From positions 1 to 47,893 of the forward strand of contig PHDM01000034.1 of the NCBI GenBank assembly GCA_002840985.1: a stretch of 47,893 nt of DNA, in the 5' to 3' direction. Positions 36,839 through 46,250 of the stretch are shown here, piece by piece. The notes beneath the pieces were generated by a model. The model ran no database searches. It saw only the letters and a list, made by a program, of their open reading frames with translations, and was not told the origin of the DNA. The DNA is from Bacteroidetes bacterium HGW-Bacteroidetes-17. GTDB taxonomy: Bacteria > Bacteroidota > Bacteroidia > Bacteroidales > GCA-2711565. The first letter of the stretch is position 1. Every line of letters starts with the position of its first letter. The position numbers were made by a program, and so were the translations under genes.

Positions 36839-36954
36839 AGATTTTTTTATATCTAGGAATGCTAAATGTGTTATATATTGTATATTTATTGCACGAAAGT
36901 GTGGACTTATTGCAATATTTGGAATAAACTAAAAATAATAATAATAGACCTATA

Positions 36955-37557
36955 ATGAAAAGAAAAAATATTTTTTTACTGATAATGCTATTAATACCAG
37001 CATTTTCATTTGCTCAACTTAAACTAGATTTAAATATAAATACTGGGATTTCATTCTTCCATTTAAATAAAGCTTATGCCGTATCGGAATATGATTCCAA
37101 ATTATTACTGAAAGGAGGACTGGAGCTTAATTATGAATTTAATTCAAATATTGGTCTGGGAGTTGGGGTCAATTATTCTGATACTAAAGATGCTCAGGTT
37201 CTAAATTTTGATCAAAGATTTCAGGCTATCAGTATCCCAGTAAATATCCATACTAATTTTAATTCAATAAAATTTGGTACATATATCGGTTTGGCTTTAA
37301 ATTATAAAATCAATGAGGATTATGATTATGCCTCTATGTCTTTTGCTAAATATGAATACAGGAATTATACCACAAGTACATTTGCAGGAATTTACTATAT
37401 TCTAAGTTCAAAGATTAAATTAGGTATTCATTTTGAAACCGATATTCAACCATTCTTTTCATATCAATATATGAGTACAGATGTTCCGGTTGATAAGATT
37501 TACCTTAGAAGTGTAAGTGTAAAACTGGGTTACACTTTGTTTGGAAATAATTTATAA
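36955..37557 (+). CDS. Small outer-membrane beta-barrel protein
   Basis: 200 residues with a signal peptide (MKRKNIFLLIMLLIPAFSFAQ). The mature part is alternating polar/hydrophobic strands (GLELNYEFNSNIGLGVGVNYS, ISIPVNIHTNF, FGTYIGLALNYK, VSVKLGYTLFG), as in the PorT/OmpX-like eight-strand barrels of Bacteroidota. No partner is visible and no assigned function. AT content is higher than in its neighbours. It is transcribed alone: aspS and the cysteine-synthase-like gene are on other strands or well separated. Confidence 0.8.
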   Translation: MKRKNIFLLIMLLIPAFSFAQLKLDLNINTGISFFHLNKAYAVSEYDSKLLLKGGLELNYEFNSNIGLGVGVNYSDTKDAQVLNFDQRFQAISIPVNIHTNFNSIKFGTYIGLALNYKINEDYDYASMSFAKYEYRNYTTSTFAGIYYILSSKIKLGIHFETDIQPFFSYQYMSTDVPVDKIYLRSVSVKLGYTLFGNNL

Positions 37558-37581
37558 TATCTAATCCGGTGGAATATGTTT

Positions 37582-38493
37582 TTATTCATACAAATCACCC
37601 CGAAGATATTTTATTCCGGTATCGCAAACAACAGTAACAATCTTTTTCCCTGCTCCAATTTTTTTCGCTCTCTGAATGGCAGCCCAAACATTGGCTCCTG
37701 AAGTTGCTCCACCTAAAATCCCTTCTTTTTGGGCTAATTCATTTGCAATTTTATATGCATCTTCATCCCTGACCGAGATTACTTCATCTATCAAATCTTT
37801 TCGTAATATGGAAGGTAGAAAAGAAAGTCCGATCCCTTCCAATTTATGTGTTCCACTGGTATCTCCACCTGAAATATTCCTTACATTATATGGTTCAACA
37901 CCAATAATTTGTATAGATGGTATTTTATCTTTCAGAACTTCTGAATTACCCGAAATACAGCCCCCACCACCTACTGCCATAACAAATTCGTCAATATTGG
38001 TTCCAAGCTCCTTAATGATTTCAAGTGCCATTTGATGATAACCCAGTTTATTGTCTAAATTATTGATCTGATCGGGCCAAAAAGTGTTCGGATCCCTGAT
38101 TAGTTCTTTGGTCCTTGCGATCATTCTGTTAATTATATCGGCTGTTAAAATGCCGTTTTCAGCATGAATAATTTCAACTGTTGCACCGAATGCTCTCATC
38201 GTTTGCAATTTCTCTTCGGCGAAACCATTTGAAGAAACAAAGTGGGCCTTAAAACCCTTTTTTGCGCAGACCATAGCTAGGGAGCTTCCAGTGCTCCCTC
38301 CGGTATATTCCACTACTTTCATTCCTTTTTTTAAACGGCCATCTCTTTCAGCACCTTCAATCATCGAAAATGCCATCCGGTCCTTCATACTTCCTGTTAG
38401 GTTAGCACCTTCGAATTTTACATAAATTTCTGCACTATTCGAATCAGTCAGTCTTTCAAGTTTTATCAATGGTGTGTTTCCTATTCCTTTCAT
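37582..38493 (-). CDS. PLP-dependent cysteine-synthase-family enzyme
   Basis: 303 residues, fold type II. The start GIGNTPLIKLERL, the PLP lysine in GANLTGSMKDRMA (Lys 37), the phosphate loop GGGGCISG, and the substrate loop TGGSTGSSLA (CysK has TSGNTG) place it among O-acetylserine sulfhydrylase relatives. The altered TGGSTG loop and LEGIGLSFLP suggest a beta-replacement enzyme with another acceptor; cystathionine synthase-type activity is also possible. No regulatory C-terminal domain. The 411-base gap to the M3 peptidase holds repeats only. Confidence 0.88.
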   Translation of the reverse strand: MKGIGNTPLIKLERLTDSNSAEIYVKFEGANLTGSMKDRMAFSMIEGAERDGRLKKGMKVVEYTGGSTGSSLAMVCAKKGFKAHFVSSNGFAEEKLQTMRAFGATVEIIHAENGILTADIINRMIARTKELIRDPNTFWPDQINNLDNKLGYHQMALEIIKELGTNIDEFVMAVGGGGCISGNSEVLKDKIPSIQIIGVEPYNVRNISGGDTSGTHKLEGIGLSFLPSILRKDLIDEVISVRDEDAYKIANELAQKEGILGGATSGANVWAAIQRAKKIGAGKKIVTVVCDTGIKYLRGDLYE

Positions 38494-38704
38494 TTTTTTC
38501 TTTAATGTTTAATTGTAAGTTGTCGTAGCGGATTTCGAAGAGCATCAGCACCCATAAGGCGAACAGGGCAGGAAGAGTTTCGGGATTAAAGATAGGAAAT
38601 TAATTTTAAAATTAGTCAATGTGAAAATGTGCTAATGAAAAAAGGTTTAAAGGCTCAGAAGCTGAGAAATTCAAATATTATAACAATATAAGGAACTATC
38701 AGGT

Positions 38705-38751
38705 AACCGTGGGATTGCGTCCTGAAAAATGAAGGAAGCCATCCCATGGTT
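38705..38751. repeat. Imperfect inverted repeat of the GGGAT-GC-TCC family
   Basis: Arms 38705-38723 and 38733-38751 pair at 16 of 19 positions around a 9-base loop. Shares its core with the hairpin at 13107-13141. It lies in the intergenic region upstream of the cysteine-synthase-like gene and downstream of the M3 peptidase gene. Confidence 0.7.
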
Positions 38752-38789
38752 TTCACAAAAAACTTCAACAATTGTAATGTGACCTTTTT

Positions 38790-38872
38790 TGTCATCTCGA
38801 AGAAGCTTTGCGACTGAGAGATCTCATATTATATGCTCTTTTTAGTTGAACATTGAGCGAAGTCGAAATGTC
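38790..38872 (+). repeat. Dispersed intergenic repeat, unit A copy 2 plus unit B relative
   Basis: Unit A at 38790-38826 is 34/37 identical to 34464-34500, and a unit B relative follows at 38850-38872 (ATTGAGCGAAGTCGAAATG). At the aspS locus A and B occur in the same order, so the two units probably form one composite repeat. No ORF is present in 38494-38904. Confidence 0.7.
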
Positions 38873-38904
38873 ATCATCCTTTGACTGTGCTCAGGATTCC
38901 TGAT

Positions 38905-40938
38905 TTACTTCAACCCACTTCTTTCCAACAAGGCATCCACCTTTGGTTCCTGCCCACGGAAATTTACATACAATTCCATCGGGTGCTGTGTTCCCCCTTT
39001 TTCAAGGATGTTTTTACGGAATGAAGTTGCCGTTTTTTTATCAAAGATCCCTTTTTCTTTAAATACCGAAAAAGCATCTGCATCTAACACTTCAGCCCAT
39101 TTGTAGCTGTAATAACCAGCTGCATAACCCCCACCGAAAATATGTGAAAAAGCGGTACTGGTGCAGGTTCCTTCAATATTTGGAAATAGTTCAGTATCAT
39201 TCATTGCATTCTTTTCAAAGTCGGAGACCTTGGCATTTACAGGTTCGGTAATGGTATGCCAGGCCATATCATTCATTCCAAGGCTTATTTGACGGTCGCT
39301 TGCATAACCTGCCAAAAAGTTTTTCGATTTGATCAGTTTTTGGATGAGGTCATCGGGTATTTTCTCACCTGTTTTATAGTGCACGGCAAATAAATCGAGC
39401 CATTCTTTTTGGGAAGCCCAGTTTTCCATCATTTGTGAAGGAAGCTCCACAAAATCCCAAAAAACATTGGTGCCCGATAAACCCGGATAGCTAGTGTTTG
39501 ATAACATTGCATGCAGCGCATGGCCGAATTCATGCAAAAAAGTTTCAACTTCCCTAAAATTCAACAAAGATGGTTTGCTTTCGGTAGGTTTGGTAAAATT
39601 ACAAACCACGGTAATGATCGGCCTGATTGGGTTTCCGTTCACATTGCTTTGTGGACGGTAATCGCTGCTCCAAGCCCCGCCTCTTTTACCTTCCCTTGGA
39701 AAGAAATCAAGATAAAGCACAGATAAAAACGAACCGTCTTCATCAAAAACTTCATAAGCGCTTACATCTTTGTGGTAAACCTGAATTGCTTTATTTACTT
39801 TAAAACTCAGGCCATACAATCGTTTAGCCAATTCAAAAACGCCATCCTGAACTTTTTCAAGCTGAAAATAAGGCTTTACTTCTTCTTCGTTAAAACCATA
39901 TTTTTCGGCTTTTAATTTTTCGGTATAATAAGCCCAGTCCCACCTTTCAACTGCATCGTGAAATCCTTCTTTTCGCGCAAGTTTTTCAACTTCTGCATAT
40001 TCTTTTTCGGCAACCGGCCGGGAGTATTTGTGCAAATCCTGAATAAAATCATTTACTTTTTCGGGGGTTTGCGCCATGCGTTCCTCCAAAACATAATGGG
40101 CATAATTTTCGAAACCCAACAATTTGGCCATTTCCAAACGCAATGAAACGATCTGTTTTATTATTTCTTCATTGTTAAATTCATTCTTTTTAAATGCACG
40201 ACTACCCGAAGCACGATAAATTTCTTCGCGCAGTTTACGATTGTCTGCAAATTGTAAAAAAGGGTAATAACTGGGGAATTGAAGGTTGAACATCCAGCCT
40301 TCTTTCTCTTTCGATTTAGCCAATTGAGCGGCTGCTTCAATAACTCCCTCGGGTAATCCCGATAATTCTTTCTCATCTGTTACTAAAAGTGAAAAAGCAT
40401 TGGTTTCGGCCAAAACATTTTCTCCGAACTTAAGCGATAATTTGGCCAGTTCGGTGCTGATTTCTGAATACTTTTTTTTGTCATTACCTCTTAAGGCAGC
40501 TCCTCTACGCACGAAATTTTTGTAAGTATGTTCAAGTAAATAGATTTGTTCAGGGGTGAGGGTCAGATTTTCCCTATCATCATAAACTGTTTTTATCTTT
40601 TTAAAAAGTTCTTCATTCAGCGAAATGTAATTTGAATATTCGGTCAGTTTTGGAGAAGCATCTCTCGCCACTGCCTGCAATTCATCACAAGTTTCAGCGG
40701 AATTTTGATTGTAAAGCAAACTGGCGATTTCACTCAATTTAGCTCCCGCTAGTTCTAAAGCTTCAAGCGTATTTTGAAAAGTTGGCTTTTCTGTATTTGT
40801 AATAATGGCATCAATTTCCTTTTTTGCATCCTGAATACTAATTTCTATTGCAGGCAAGTAATGTTCCACTTTGATTTCATTAAAAGGAGCAGTTTGATGT
40901 GGGGTATCCCAATTTATTAATAAAGGATTTATGGTCAT
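38905..40938 (-). CDS. dcp: M3-family oligopeptidase (Dcp-type peptidyl-dipeptidase)
   Basis: 677 residues, full length. The zinc motif HEFGHALH (in VETFLHEFGHALHAMLS) and the downstream glutamate region are present, with FVELPSQMMENWA and FSHIFGGGYAAGYYSYKWAEVLDADAF. The N-terminal helical half (NPLLINWDTPHQTAPFNEIKVEHYLPAIE) is standard. M3 enzymes cut short peptides, in Dcp by removing C-terminal dipeptides, in the cytoplasm or periplasm; no signal peptide is visible, so cytoplasmic. A TAATTTTG box lies 94 bases upstream (41032-41039). Confidence 0.94.
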   Translation of the reverse strand: MTINPLLINWDTPHQTAPFNEIKVEHYLPAIEISIQDAKKEIDAIITNTEKPTFQNTLEALELAGAKLSEIASLLYNQNSAETCDELQAVARDASPKLTEYSNYISLNEELFKKIKTVYDDRENLTLTPEQIYLLEHTYKNFVRRGAALRGNDKKKYSEISTELAKLSLKFGENVLAETNAFSLLVTDEKELSGLPEGVIEAAAQLAKSKEKEGWMFNLQFPSYYPFLQFADNRKLREEIYRASGSRAFKKNEFNNEEIIKQIVSLRLEMAKLLGFENYAHYVLEERMAQTPEKVNDFIQDLHKYSRPVAEKEYAEVEKLARKEGFHDAVERWDWAYYTEKLKAEKYGFNEEEVKPYFQLEKVQDGVFELAKRLYGLSFKVNKAIQVYHKDVSAYEVFDEDGSFLSVLYLDFFPREGKRGGAWSSDYRPQSNVNGNPIRPIITVVCNFTKPTESKPSLLNFREVETFLHEFGHALHAMLSNTSYPGLSGTNVFWDFVELPSQMMENWASQKEWLDLFAVHYKTGEKIPDDLIQKLIKSKNFLAGYASDRQISLGMNDMAWHTITEPVNAKVSDFEKNAMNDTELFPNIEGTCTSTAFSHIFGGGYAAGYYSYKWAEVLDADAFSVFKEKGIFDKKTATSFRKNILEKGGTQHPMELYVNFRGQEPKVDALLERSGLK

Positions 40939-41031
40939 TTTATGTTTTGTTTAACAAGATTAATAGTTGAAAATATACCTTAAGCCAAAAACTATCGATT
41001 TTAAGCAGAATTTTAACCTAAGGTTGGAGTG

Positions 41032-41039
41032 CAAAATTA
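41032..41039 (-). promoter_or_regulatory. Possible -7 element (TAATTTTG) for the M3 peptidase gene
   Basis: TAnnTTTG match on the minus strand, 94 bases before the start at 40938, in the gap shared with the divergent U32 gene. Confidence 0.35.
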
Positions 41040-41080
41040 ACGAATTAAATTTGAGCATGAATGAATTGTTATTAAACTCG

Positions 41081-41088
41081 TACTTTTG
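41081..41088 (+). promoter_or_regulatory. -7 promoter element (TACTTTTG) for the U32–PHP operon
   Basis: Exact TAnnTTTG match ending 12 bases before the ATG at 41101. The in-frame TTG at 41086 lies within this box, which excludes it as a start codon. Confidence 0.55.
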
Positions 41089-41100
41089 CAAAAAATAATA

Positions 41101-42354
41101 ATGATGAATGCTGCACAAGTTGAAATAATGGCCCCTGTTGGTTCTTACGAATCATTATCTGCTGCGCTGCAGGCCGGAACGGACTCGGTTTATTTCGGGG
41201 TGGAACAATTAAACATGCGCTCCAAATCATCCAATAATTTTAGCCTCGAAGATTTGGCAAATATCGCATCCATTTGCAAGAAGGAAAATGTGCGGACCTA
41301 TATCACCCTGAATACGGTCATTTATGACGAGGAGCTGATGTTGATGAAAAGTATTGTGGATGCTGCGAAATTGAATGAAATTACCGCCATCATTGCCTCC
41401 GATCAAAGTGTGATTCAATACGCCAAATCAGTTGGAATGGAAATCCACATGTCGACCCAAACCAATATTACCAATATCGAAGCGGTTAAATATTACGCCC
41501 AATACGCGGATGTGATGGTTACTGCCAGGGAGTTAAACCTTAAACAAGTGAAAGCCATTACCGAGGCGATCAGTAAACAAAATATTTGTGGCCCTTCGGG
41601 AAACCTGATCCAAATTGAAATTTTTGCTCATGGGGCATTGTGTATGGCCGTTTCGGGCAAGTGTTATTTAAGCCTTGATAATTTGAATTCATCGGCAAAC
41701 AGGGGAGCTTGTTTACAAATTTGTCGCAGGCCTTATAAAGTGACGGATAAAGATGGTGGAATTGAGCTGGAAGTTGACAATGAGTACATCATGTCTCCCA
41801 AAGATTTGAACACCATCGAATTTTTGGATTTGATTTTAGGTGCAGGTGTAAAGGTTTTAAAATTGGAAGGCAGGGGACGTTCGCCCGAATATGTTAAAAC
41901 GGTTGTTGAATGTTATAAAGAAGCGGCTCAGGCTTATTTCGATGGAAATTATACCAAAGAAAAAATTAACCGATGGAACCAAAAACTGGGTTCGGTTTAC
42001 AATCGTGGTTTTTGGGATGGCTATTATTTAGGCCGTAAAACAGGTGAATGGACTGAAAGATACGGGTCGCAGGCCACAAAAAGAAAAGTTTATGTTGGCA
42101 TGGTAACCAATTATTTCTCAAATATCGGCGTAGCAGAAATTAAGATGGAAACCCATGATTTGAATCTGGAAGATGAGATCATGATTATTGGTCCGACAAC
42201 CGGAGTTTACGAGGATAAATTATCGGAAATCAGGGTAGATGAAAAAGCAACACAAAAAACAATAAAAGGAGAACTTTGTTCCATTCCCGTAAAATCACTT
42301 GTTCGCAGAATGGATAAGGTTTATAAAGTAATTGAAGTTGAATTTGAAGTTTAA
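41101..42354 (+). CDS. U32-family protein, TrhP/RlhA-like tRNA or rRNA hydroxylation factor
   Basis: About 417 residues from the ATG at 41101 (or 41104). VEIMAPVGSYESLSAALQAGTDSVYFG is the family start. The Cys-rich core EIFAHGALCMAVSGKCYLS…SSANRGACLQICRRPYKV holds four cysteines that bind an iron-sulfur cluster in the RlhA/TrhP group. YIMSPKDLNTIEFL and VLKLEGRGRSPEYV follow. Although called peptidases, members of this group act in RNA hydroxylation (TrhP at tRNA uridine 34 with prephenate); which target applies here cannot be told. Co-transcribed with the PHP gene 12 bases downstream. Confidence 0.85.
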   Translation: MMNAAQVEIMAPVGSYESLSAALQAGTDSVYFGVEQLNMRSKSSNNFSLEDLANIASICKKENVRTYITLNTVIYDEELMLMKSIVDAAKLNEITAIIASDQSVIQYAKSVGMEIHMSTQTNITNIEAVKYYAQYADVMVTARELNLKQVKAITEAISKQNICGPSGNLIQIEIFAHGALCMAVSGKCYLSLDNLNSSANRGACLQICRRPYKVTDKDGGIELEVDNEYIMSPKDLNTIEFLDLILGAGVKVLKLEGRGRSPEYVKTVVECYKEAAQAYFDGNYTKEKINRWNQKLGSVYNRGFWDGYYLGRKTGEWTERYGSQATKRKVYVGMVTNYFSNIGVAEIKMETHDLNLEDEIMIIGPTTGVYEDKLSEIRVDEKATQKTIKGELCSIPVKSLVRRMDKVYKVIEVEFEV

Positions 42355-42366
42355 ATGATTTATTAA

Positions 42367-43209
42367 ATGAGGTTATTTAATTTGCATACCCACACTCATT
42401 TTTGTGATGGATCAGACACCCCCGAAGTCTATGTAAAAGCAGCAATAGACTTGAACTTTTCAACGCTTGGTTTTTCGGGTCATGCGCCTATGCCTTTCGA
42501 AAATAAATTTGCAATTCCAACAGAAAGATTTTCTGAATACATCGATGAAATTGATCGGCTAAAGAAAAAATACCAGGGACAAATTAACATTTTGAAATCC
42601 TTGGAGTTTGATTATATCCCGGGTGTAACCGAAGACTTTGAAATTCTCACTAAAAGATATCAATTGGATTACAGCATCGGATCAGTGCATTTGGTCGGTG
42701 ATCAAAATACTGAACAATTTTGGTTTACTGATGGTGGCAGTGCCGCTCCTTACGATGAAGGGTTACAAAAAAATTATCATGGAGATATCCGGTTGGCGGT
42801 AAAAGCTTATTATGATCAGATTAAGCAAATGATTCTTACCCAAAACCCTGACATTATCGGGCATCTGGATAAGGTAAAAATGCACAATCAAAATCGATTT
42901 TTCACAGAGGATGAAGGTTGGTATCGGCAAGAAATTGATCAAATTCTCGACTTGATCAAATCAAAAGGATGTATCGTTGAGGTAAACACAAGGGGCCTAT
43001 ATAAAAAAAGAAGCGATTCTCTTTTTCCCGGTGTTGAAGTCCTGAAAAGAATAAAATCACTCCATATTCCAATTACCATCAGTTCGGATGCTCATAATCC
43101 AAAAGAAATTTCGTTGTTCATTCCTGAAACGATTTCTCTACTAAAAAGCCTGGGCTTTAAAAATTTGATGAATTTCGAAAATAAATGGATAGAGGTTGCA
43201 ATAGTTTAA
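42367..43209 (+). CDS. PHP-domain histidinol-phosphatase-like phosphoesterase
   Basis: 280 residues. The first metal-binding motif HTHTHFCDGSD is at the N-terminus, LGFSGHAPMPF follows, then SLEFDYIPG, SIGSVHLVG, DIIGHLDKVKMHN and VEVNTRGLYKK…ITISSDAHNPKEIS. This is the full set of His/Asp ligands of HisK-type histidinol phosphatases. The likely reaction is histidinol phosphate to histidinol, but no other his genes are nearby, so another phosphoester is possible. Confidence 0.85.
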   Translation: MRLFNLHTHTHFCDGSDTPEVYVKAAIDLNFSTLGFSGHAPMPFENKFAIPTERFSEYIDEIDRLKKKYQGQINILKSLEFDYIPGVTEDFEILTKRYQLDYSIGSVHLVGDQNTEQFWFTDGGSAAPYDEGLQKNYHGDIRLAVKAYYDQIKQMILTQNPDIIGHLDKVKMHNQNRFFTEDEGWYRQEIDQILDLIKSKGCIVEVNTRGLYKKRSDSLFPGVEVLKRIKSLHIPITISSDAHNPKEISLFIPETISLLKSLGFKNLMNFENKWIEVAIV

Positions 43210-43215
43210 ATTTTT

Positions 43216-43452
43216 CTACATTGTTTTATGTGTACCGTCGCAAAATGCACCATTTTTTGAATGCTTGCACATGCACCAGTAAACGGTCATTTTTTCTTCA
43301 ATTTTAACCTGTTTCGGACTGATTCCAGAACCTTTATGTGATCCGTTGCAAAATGGTTGATTGGCACTTTTTCCACAGGCACACCAATAATAATCGCCCG
43401 GTTCCATTTCAATTGCTTTTGGAAATCTATCTGCTATGTTTGGTTTTGACAT
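43216..43452 (-). CDS. Double CDGSH iron-sulfur protein
   Basis: 78 residues with two CDGSH-type cluster motifs, C-x-C-x2-S-x3-P/A-F-C-(D/N)-G-(S/T)-H: CACGKSANQPFCNGSHKG and CMCKHSKNGAFCDGTHKT. Each binds one [2Fe-2S] cluster by three Cys and one His. The first has Asn in place of the usual Asp. Small soluble proteins of this type act in electron or cluster transfer. Ends 6 bases from the convergent PHP gene. Confidence 0.92.
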   Translation of the reverse strand: MSKPNIADRFPKAIEMEPGDYYWCACGKSANQPFCNGSHKGSGISPKQVKIEEKMTVYWCMCKHSKNGAFCDGTHKTM

Positions 43453-43540
43453 CGTTTAGTTTTATGTAATTATTAAAATAAAAAAAGTAAAGAATCCTAA
43501 AAAAATCAGGTTCTATCCAAATGTAAAGAATCATGAAATT

Positions 43541-44041
43541 TTAGTAAACTTCATTCATCTCAACTTCGGCAGGGATCGATAAATGACCTTGTACCAACAA
43601 CCATCGATCATTGATTTTCTCCAAAACACCGGTAAATCGCATACCATTGAATCTTTTGGCCCCGTCTTCATAAATGAAGTTGTAAGCCAGAAGTTCGCTA
43701 AACCAGGCAGAATTAGCTGTTTCATTGATCCTGATCAACTGGTTGCTTACGGTAATTTTGGTTTCCTGAAACTGACTAAACTGATGTTTAATGGCTTTTT
43801 CAATCATTTTCCAACCCACTAATCTTTCATCCGAATCTGTTCCAATCATTACAATATTTTCACTGGGAGCCCAAATTTTTTCTATTAATTCAAAATCCTG
43901 GGTTTCATTTGCAAGCACATATTGTTGTAAAACGGATTGAATACAAAGGGTTTCAGCCTTAAAATCAATGGAATTTGTTTCCTTCTCTTTGCAGCTCATC
44001 AGCATTGTAAAGAGAATCAGCAATAAAATTGGCTTTTTCAT
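43541..44041 (-). CDS. SnoaL/DUF4440-like lipoprotein
   Basis: About 166 residues from the ATG at 44041 (MKKPILLLILFTMLMSCKEK, lipoprotein signal with Cys 17); an upstream start at 44071 would add 10 residues before the signal and is unlikely. The mature domain has IQSVLQQYVLANETQDFELIEKIWAPSENIVMIGTDSDERLVGWKMIEKAI and GVLEKINDRWLLVQGHLS, the helix-rich then curved-sheet pattern of nuclear-transport-factor-2-like (SnoaL) domains. Function unknown. No neighbour in the same operon; the 215-base gap to atpB shows no gene. Confidence 0.82.
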   Translation of the reverse strand: MKKPILLLILFTMLMSCKEKETNSIDFKAETLCIQSVLQQYVLANETQDFELIEKIWAPSENIVMIGTDSDERLVGWKMIEKAIKHQFSQFQETKITVSNQLIRINETANSAWFSELLAYNFIYEDGAKRFNGMRFTGVLEKINDRWLLVQGHLSIPAEVEMNEVY

Positions 44042-44256
44042 TGTTTTTCTTTTGGTGAAACATGAAGTCATTTCTAAATATACGAATATTTCAGCTTAAA
44101 TCAAATCCCTCATATTTATCGTCCTTATTTACTTGCTGCTTTTAAATCAAGACACCTATAATTCATTAGAAATCTGATTAAATAAATTAAAAAACCTTTA
44201 ATATTTCGTGAATTATTCGTAAAATTGCACGCTATTAGAAACGGATTATTTTGTAG

Positions 44257-45357
44257 ATGGTCAACACGTATAGATTAAAAGAATTAAGATTGATTAGGAG
44301 TATTATTCTTTCTTTTTTAATGGTTGCAGGTTTAAGCCTTCATGCAACCGAAACAGAATCAAAACAGGACGAAAGCGTAAAAAAAGAATACAATGCAGGT
44401 GAGGCCATCATCGAGCATATTGTTGATTCTTACAGTTGGCATATTTTGGATTATGGAGAGCATTCCATTGCAATTCCATTGCCGGTTATTTTGATTGATG
44501 AGGGTAAATTTTACTTTTTTTCTTCTGCAAAATTTGAACACGGCCATGCCAGCTATAAAGGTTTTGAAATAGCTCACGCTGGTAAAAATAAAGGCAAAAT
44601 TATTAAAGCCAATCACGACGAACATGCTGAACAGCAGACTCCGCTTGATTTTTCTATCACAAAAAATGTAACAGCCATTTTTATCAGCCTACTTATCATT
44701 TGCTTCATTTTTATTTCGGTTGCAAATTCCTATAAAAAACGAGTCGGAAAAGCACCTAAAGGCCTTCAGTCATTAGTTGAACCACTTATCCTATTTATCA
44801 GAGATGATATTGCGAAAGCTTCAATTGGAAAAAACCATGAAAAATATGTGCCCTTTTTATTGACCATATTTTTCTTTATTTTAATTAACAATGTTCTGGG
44901 ACTGATTCCGTTTTTTCCCGGAGGAGCAAATATTACAGGTAACATTGCCGTTACAGGGGTATTGGCCCTTTTTACATTTTTAATAACCACTTTCAGTGCT
45001 AATAAGCAGTACTGGATGCATATCGTAAACACACCGGGAGTACCTTGGTGGCTTAAGTTTCCGGTACCTTTGATGCCAGTTGTTGAACTTATTGGTGTTT
45101 TCACAAAGCCATTTGTGCTCATGGTTCGGCTTTTTGCCAATATTACGGCTGGCCATATTATCGTGCTTGGTTTCATTAGTTTGATTTTCATTTTCGGAAA
45201 TATGAATGTTGCCCTTGGATATGGGGTTTCAATTTTTTCAGTGGCATTTGCTACTTTTATGGGATTCCTGGAATTATTAGTGGCATTTATACAAGCTTAT
45301 GTTTTTACCCTGTTATCGGCACTTTATTTTGGAATGGCAACAGAAGAGCATCATTAA
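44257..45357 (+). CDS. atpB: ATP synthase F0 subunit a
   Basis: 366 residues. A signal-peptide-like N-terminus (LRLIRSIILSFLMVAGLSLHA) and a His/Lys-rich extracytoplasmic extension (about 30-130) precede the conserved membrane part, a Bacteroidota trait. The essential arginine is in LMVRLFANITAGHII, with GLIPFFPGG and FIQAYVFTLLSALYFGMA. Subunit a forms the half-channels that pass ions to the c ring. An in-frame TAG directly before the ATG at 44257 fixes the start. First gene of atpB-E-F-H-A. Confidence 0.95.
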   Translation: MVNTYRLKELRLIRSIILSFLMVAGLSLHATETESKQDESVKKEYNAGEAIIEHIVDSYSWHILDYGEHSIAIPLPVILIDEGKFYFFSSAKFEHGHASYKGFEIAHAGKNKGKIIKANHDEHAEQQTPLDFSITKNVTAIFISLLIICFIFISVANSYKKRVGKAPKGLQSLVEPLILFIRDDIAKASIGKNHEKYVPFLLTIFFFILINNVLGLIPFFPGGANITGNIAVTGVLALFTFLITTFSANKQYWMHIVNTPGVPWWLKFPVPLMPVVELIGVFTKPFVLMVRLFANITAGHIIVLGFISLIFIFGNMNVALGYGVSIFSVAFATFMGFLELLVAFIQAYVFTLLSALYFGMATEEHH

Positions 45358-45387
45358 TTTTAAACAAAAATTATCAATCACAATTAA

Positions 45388-45660
<273 letters not shown>

Positions 45661-45735
45661 ACAGCAAAAATTACTTCTGTATCTTAACGGTTGGTTGAGG
45701 TGCAGAAGTTTAAAATTAATTTTAAAAATAATACT

Positions 45736-46230
45736 ATGGAATTAGTAACTCCCGGAATTGGTTTGATTGTTTGGATGACCCTGTCTTTCGGTATTGTTTT
45801 ATTTGTTCTTGGCAAATTTGCGTGGAAACCGATTATGAAGTCGCTTAAAGAAAGAGAAGGCACGATCGAGAGTGCATTGAACGAAGCAAATAAAGCACGT
45901 GAGGAAATGAAAACTTTGCATTTTGATAATGAAAATTTATTGAGGGATGCAAAAGAAGAGCGGGATGCAATTTTAAATGATGCCAGAAAAGTTAGGGACT
46001 CAATCATTGAAAAATCAAAATTGAGGGCAAATGAAGAGGCCAATCGTATTGTAGAAAGCGCGAAAGAAACCATCCAAAACGAAAAAATGGCTGCCATTAC
46101 CGATTTAAAAAATCAACTGGCTACTTTATCGATTGAAATTGCTGAAAAAATCTTAAGGGAAGAGCTTTCGGATGGCAAAAAGCAGAAGGATTATGTTAAA
46201 AAATTAATGGATGAGATTAATTTTAATTAA
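45736..46230 (+). CDS. atpF: ATP synthase F0 subunit b
   Basis: 164 residues from the ATG at 45736 (MELVTPGIGLIVWMTLSFG); the upstream in-frame ATG at 45691 adds 15 residues not typical of the family. One N-terminal membrane helix is followed by FAWKPIMKSLKEREGTIESAL and a long charged coiled coil (EEANRIVESAKETIQNEK…EIAEKILREEL), the peripheral stalk that holds the catalytic head. Between atpE and atpH. Confidence 0.95.
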   Translation: MELVTPGIGLIVWMTLSFGIVLFVLGKFAWKPIMKSLKEREGTIESALNEANKAREEMKTLHFDNENLLRDAKEERDAILNDARKVRDSIIEKSKLRANEEANRIVESAKETIQNEKMAAITDLKNQLATLSIEIAEKILREELSDGKKQKDYVKKLMDEINFN

Positions 46231-46250
46231 TCAGCATCAAAAATATTTAA

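Noticed and set aside
41086-41100. TTG start of the U32 gene at 41086
   Set aside because: It falls inside the TACTTTTG promoter box, so the ATG at 41101 or 41104 is used.
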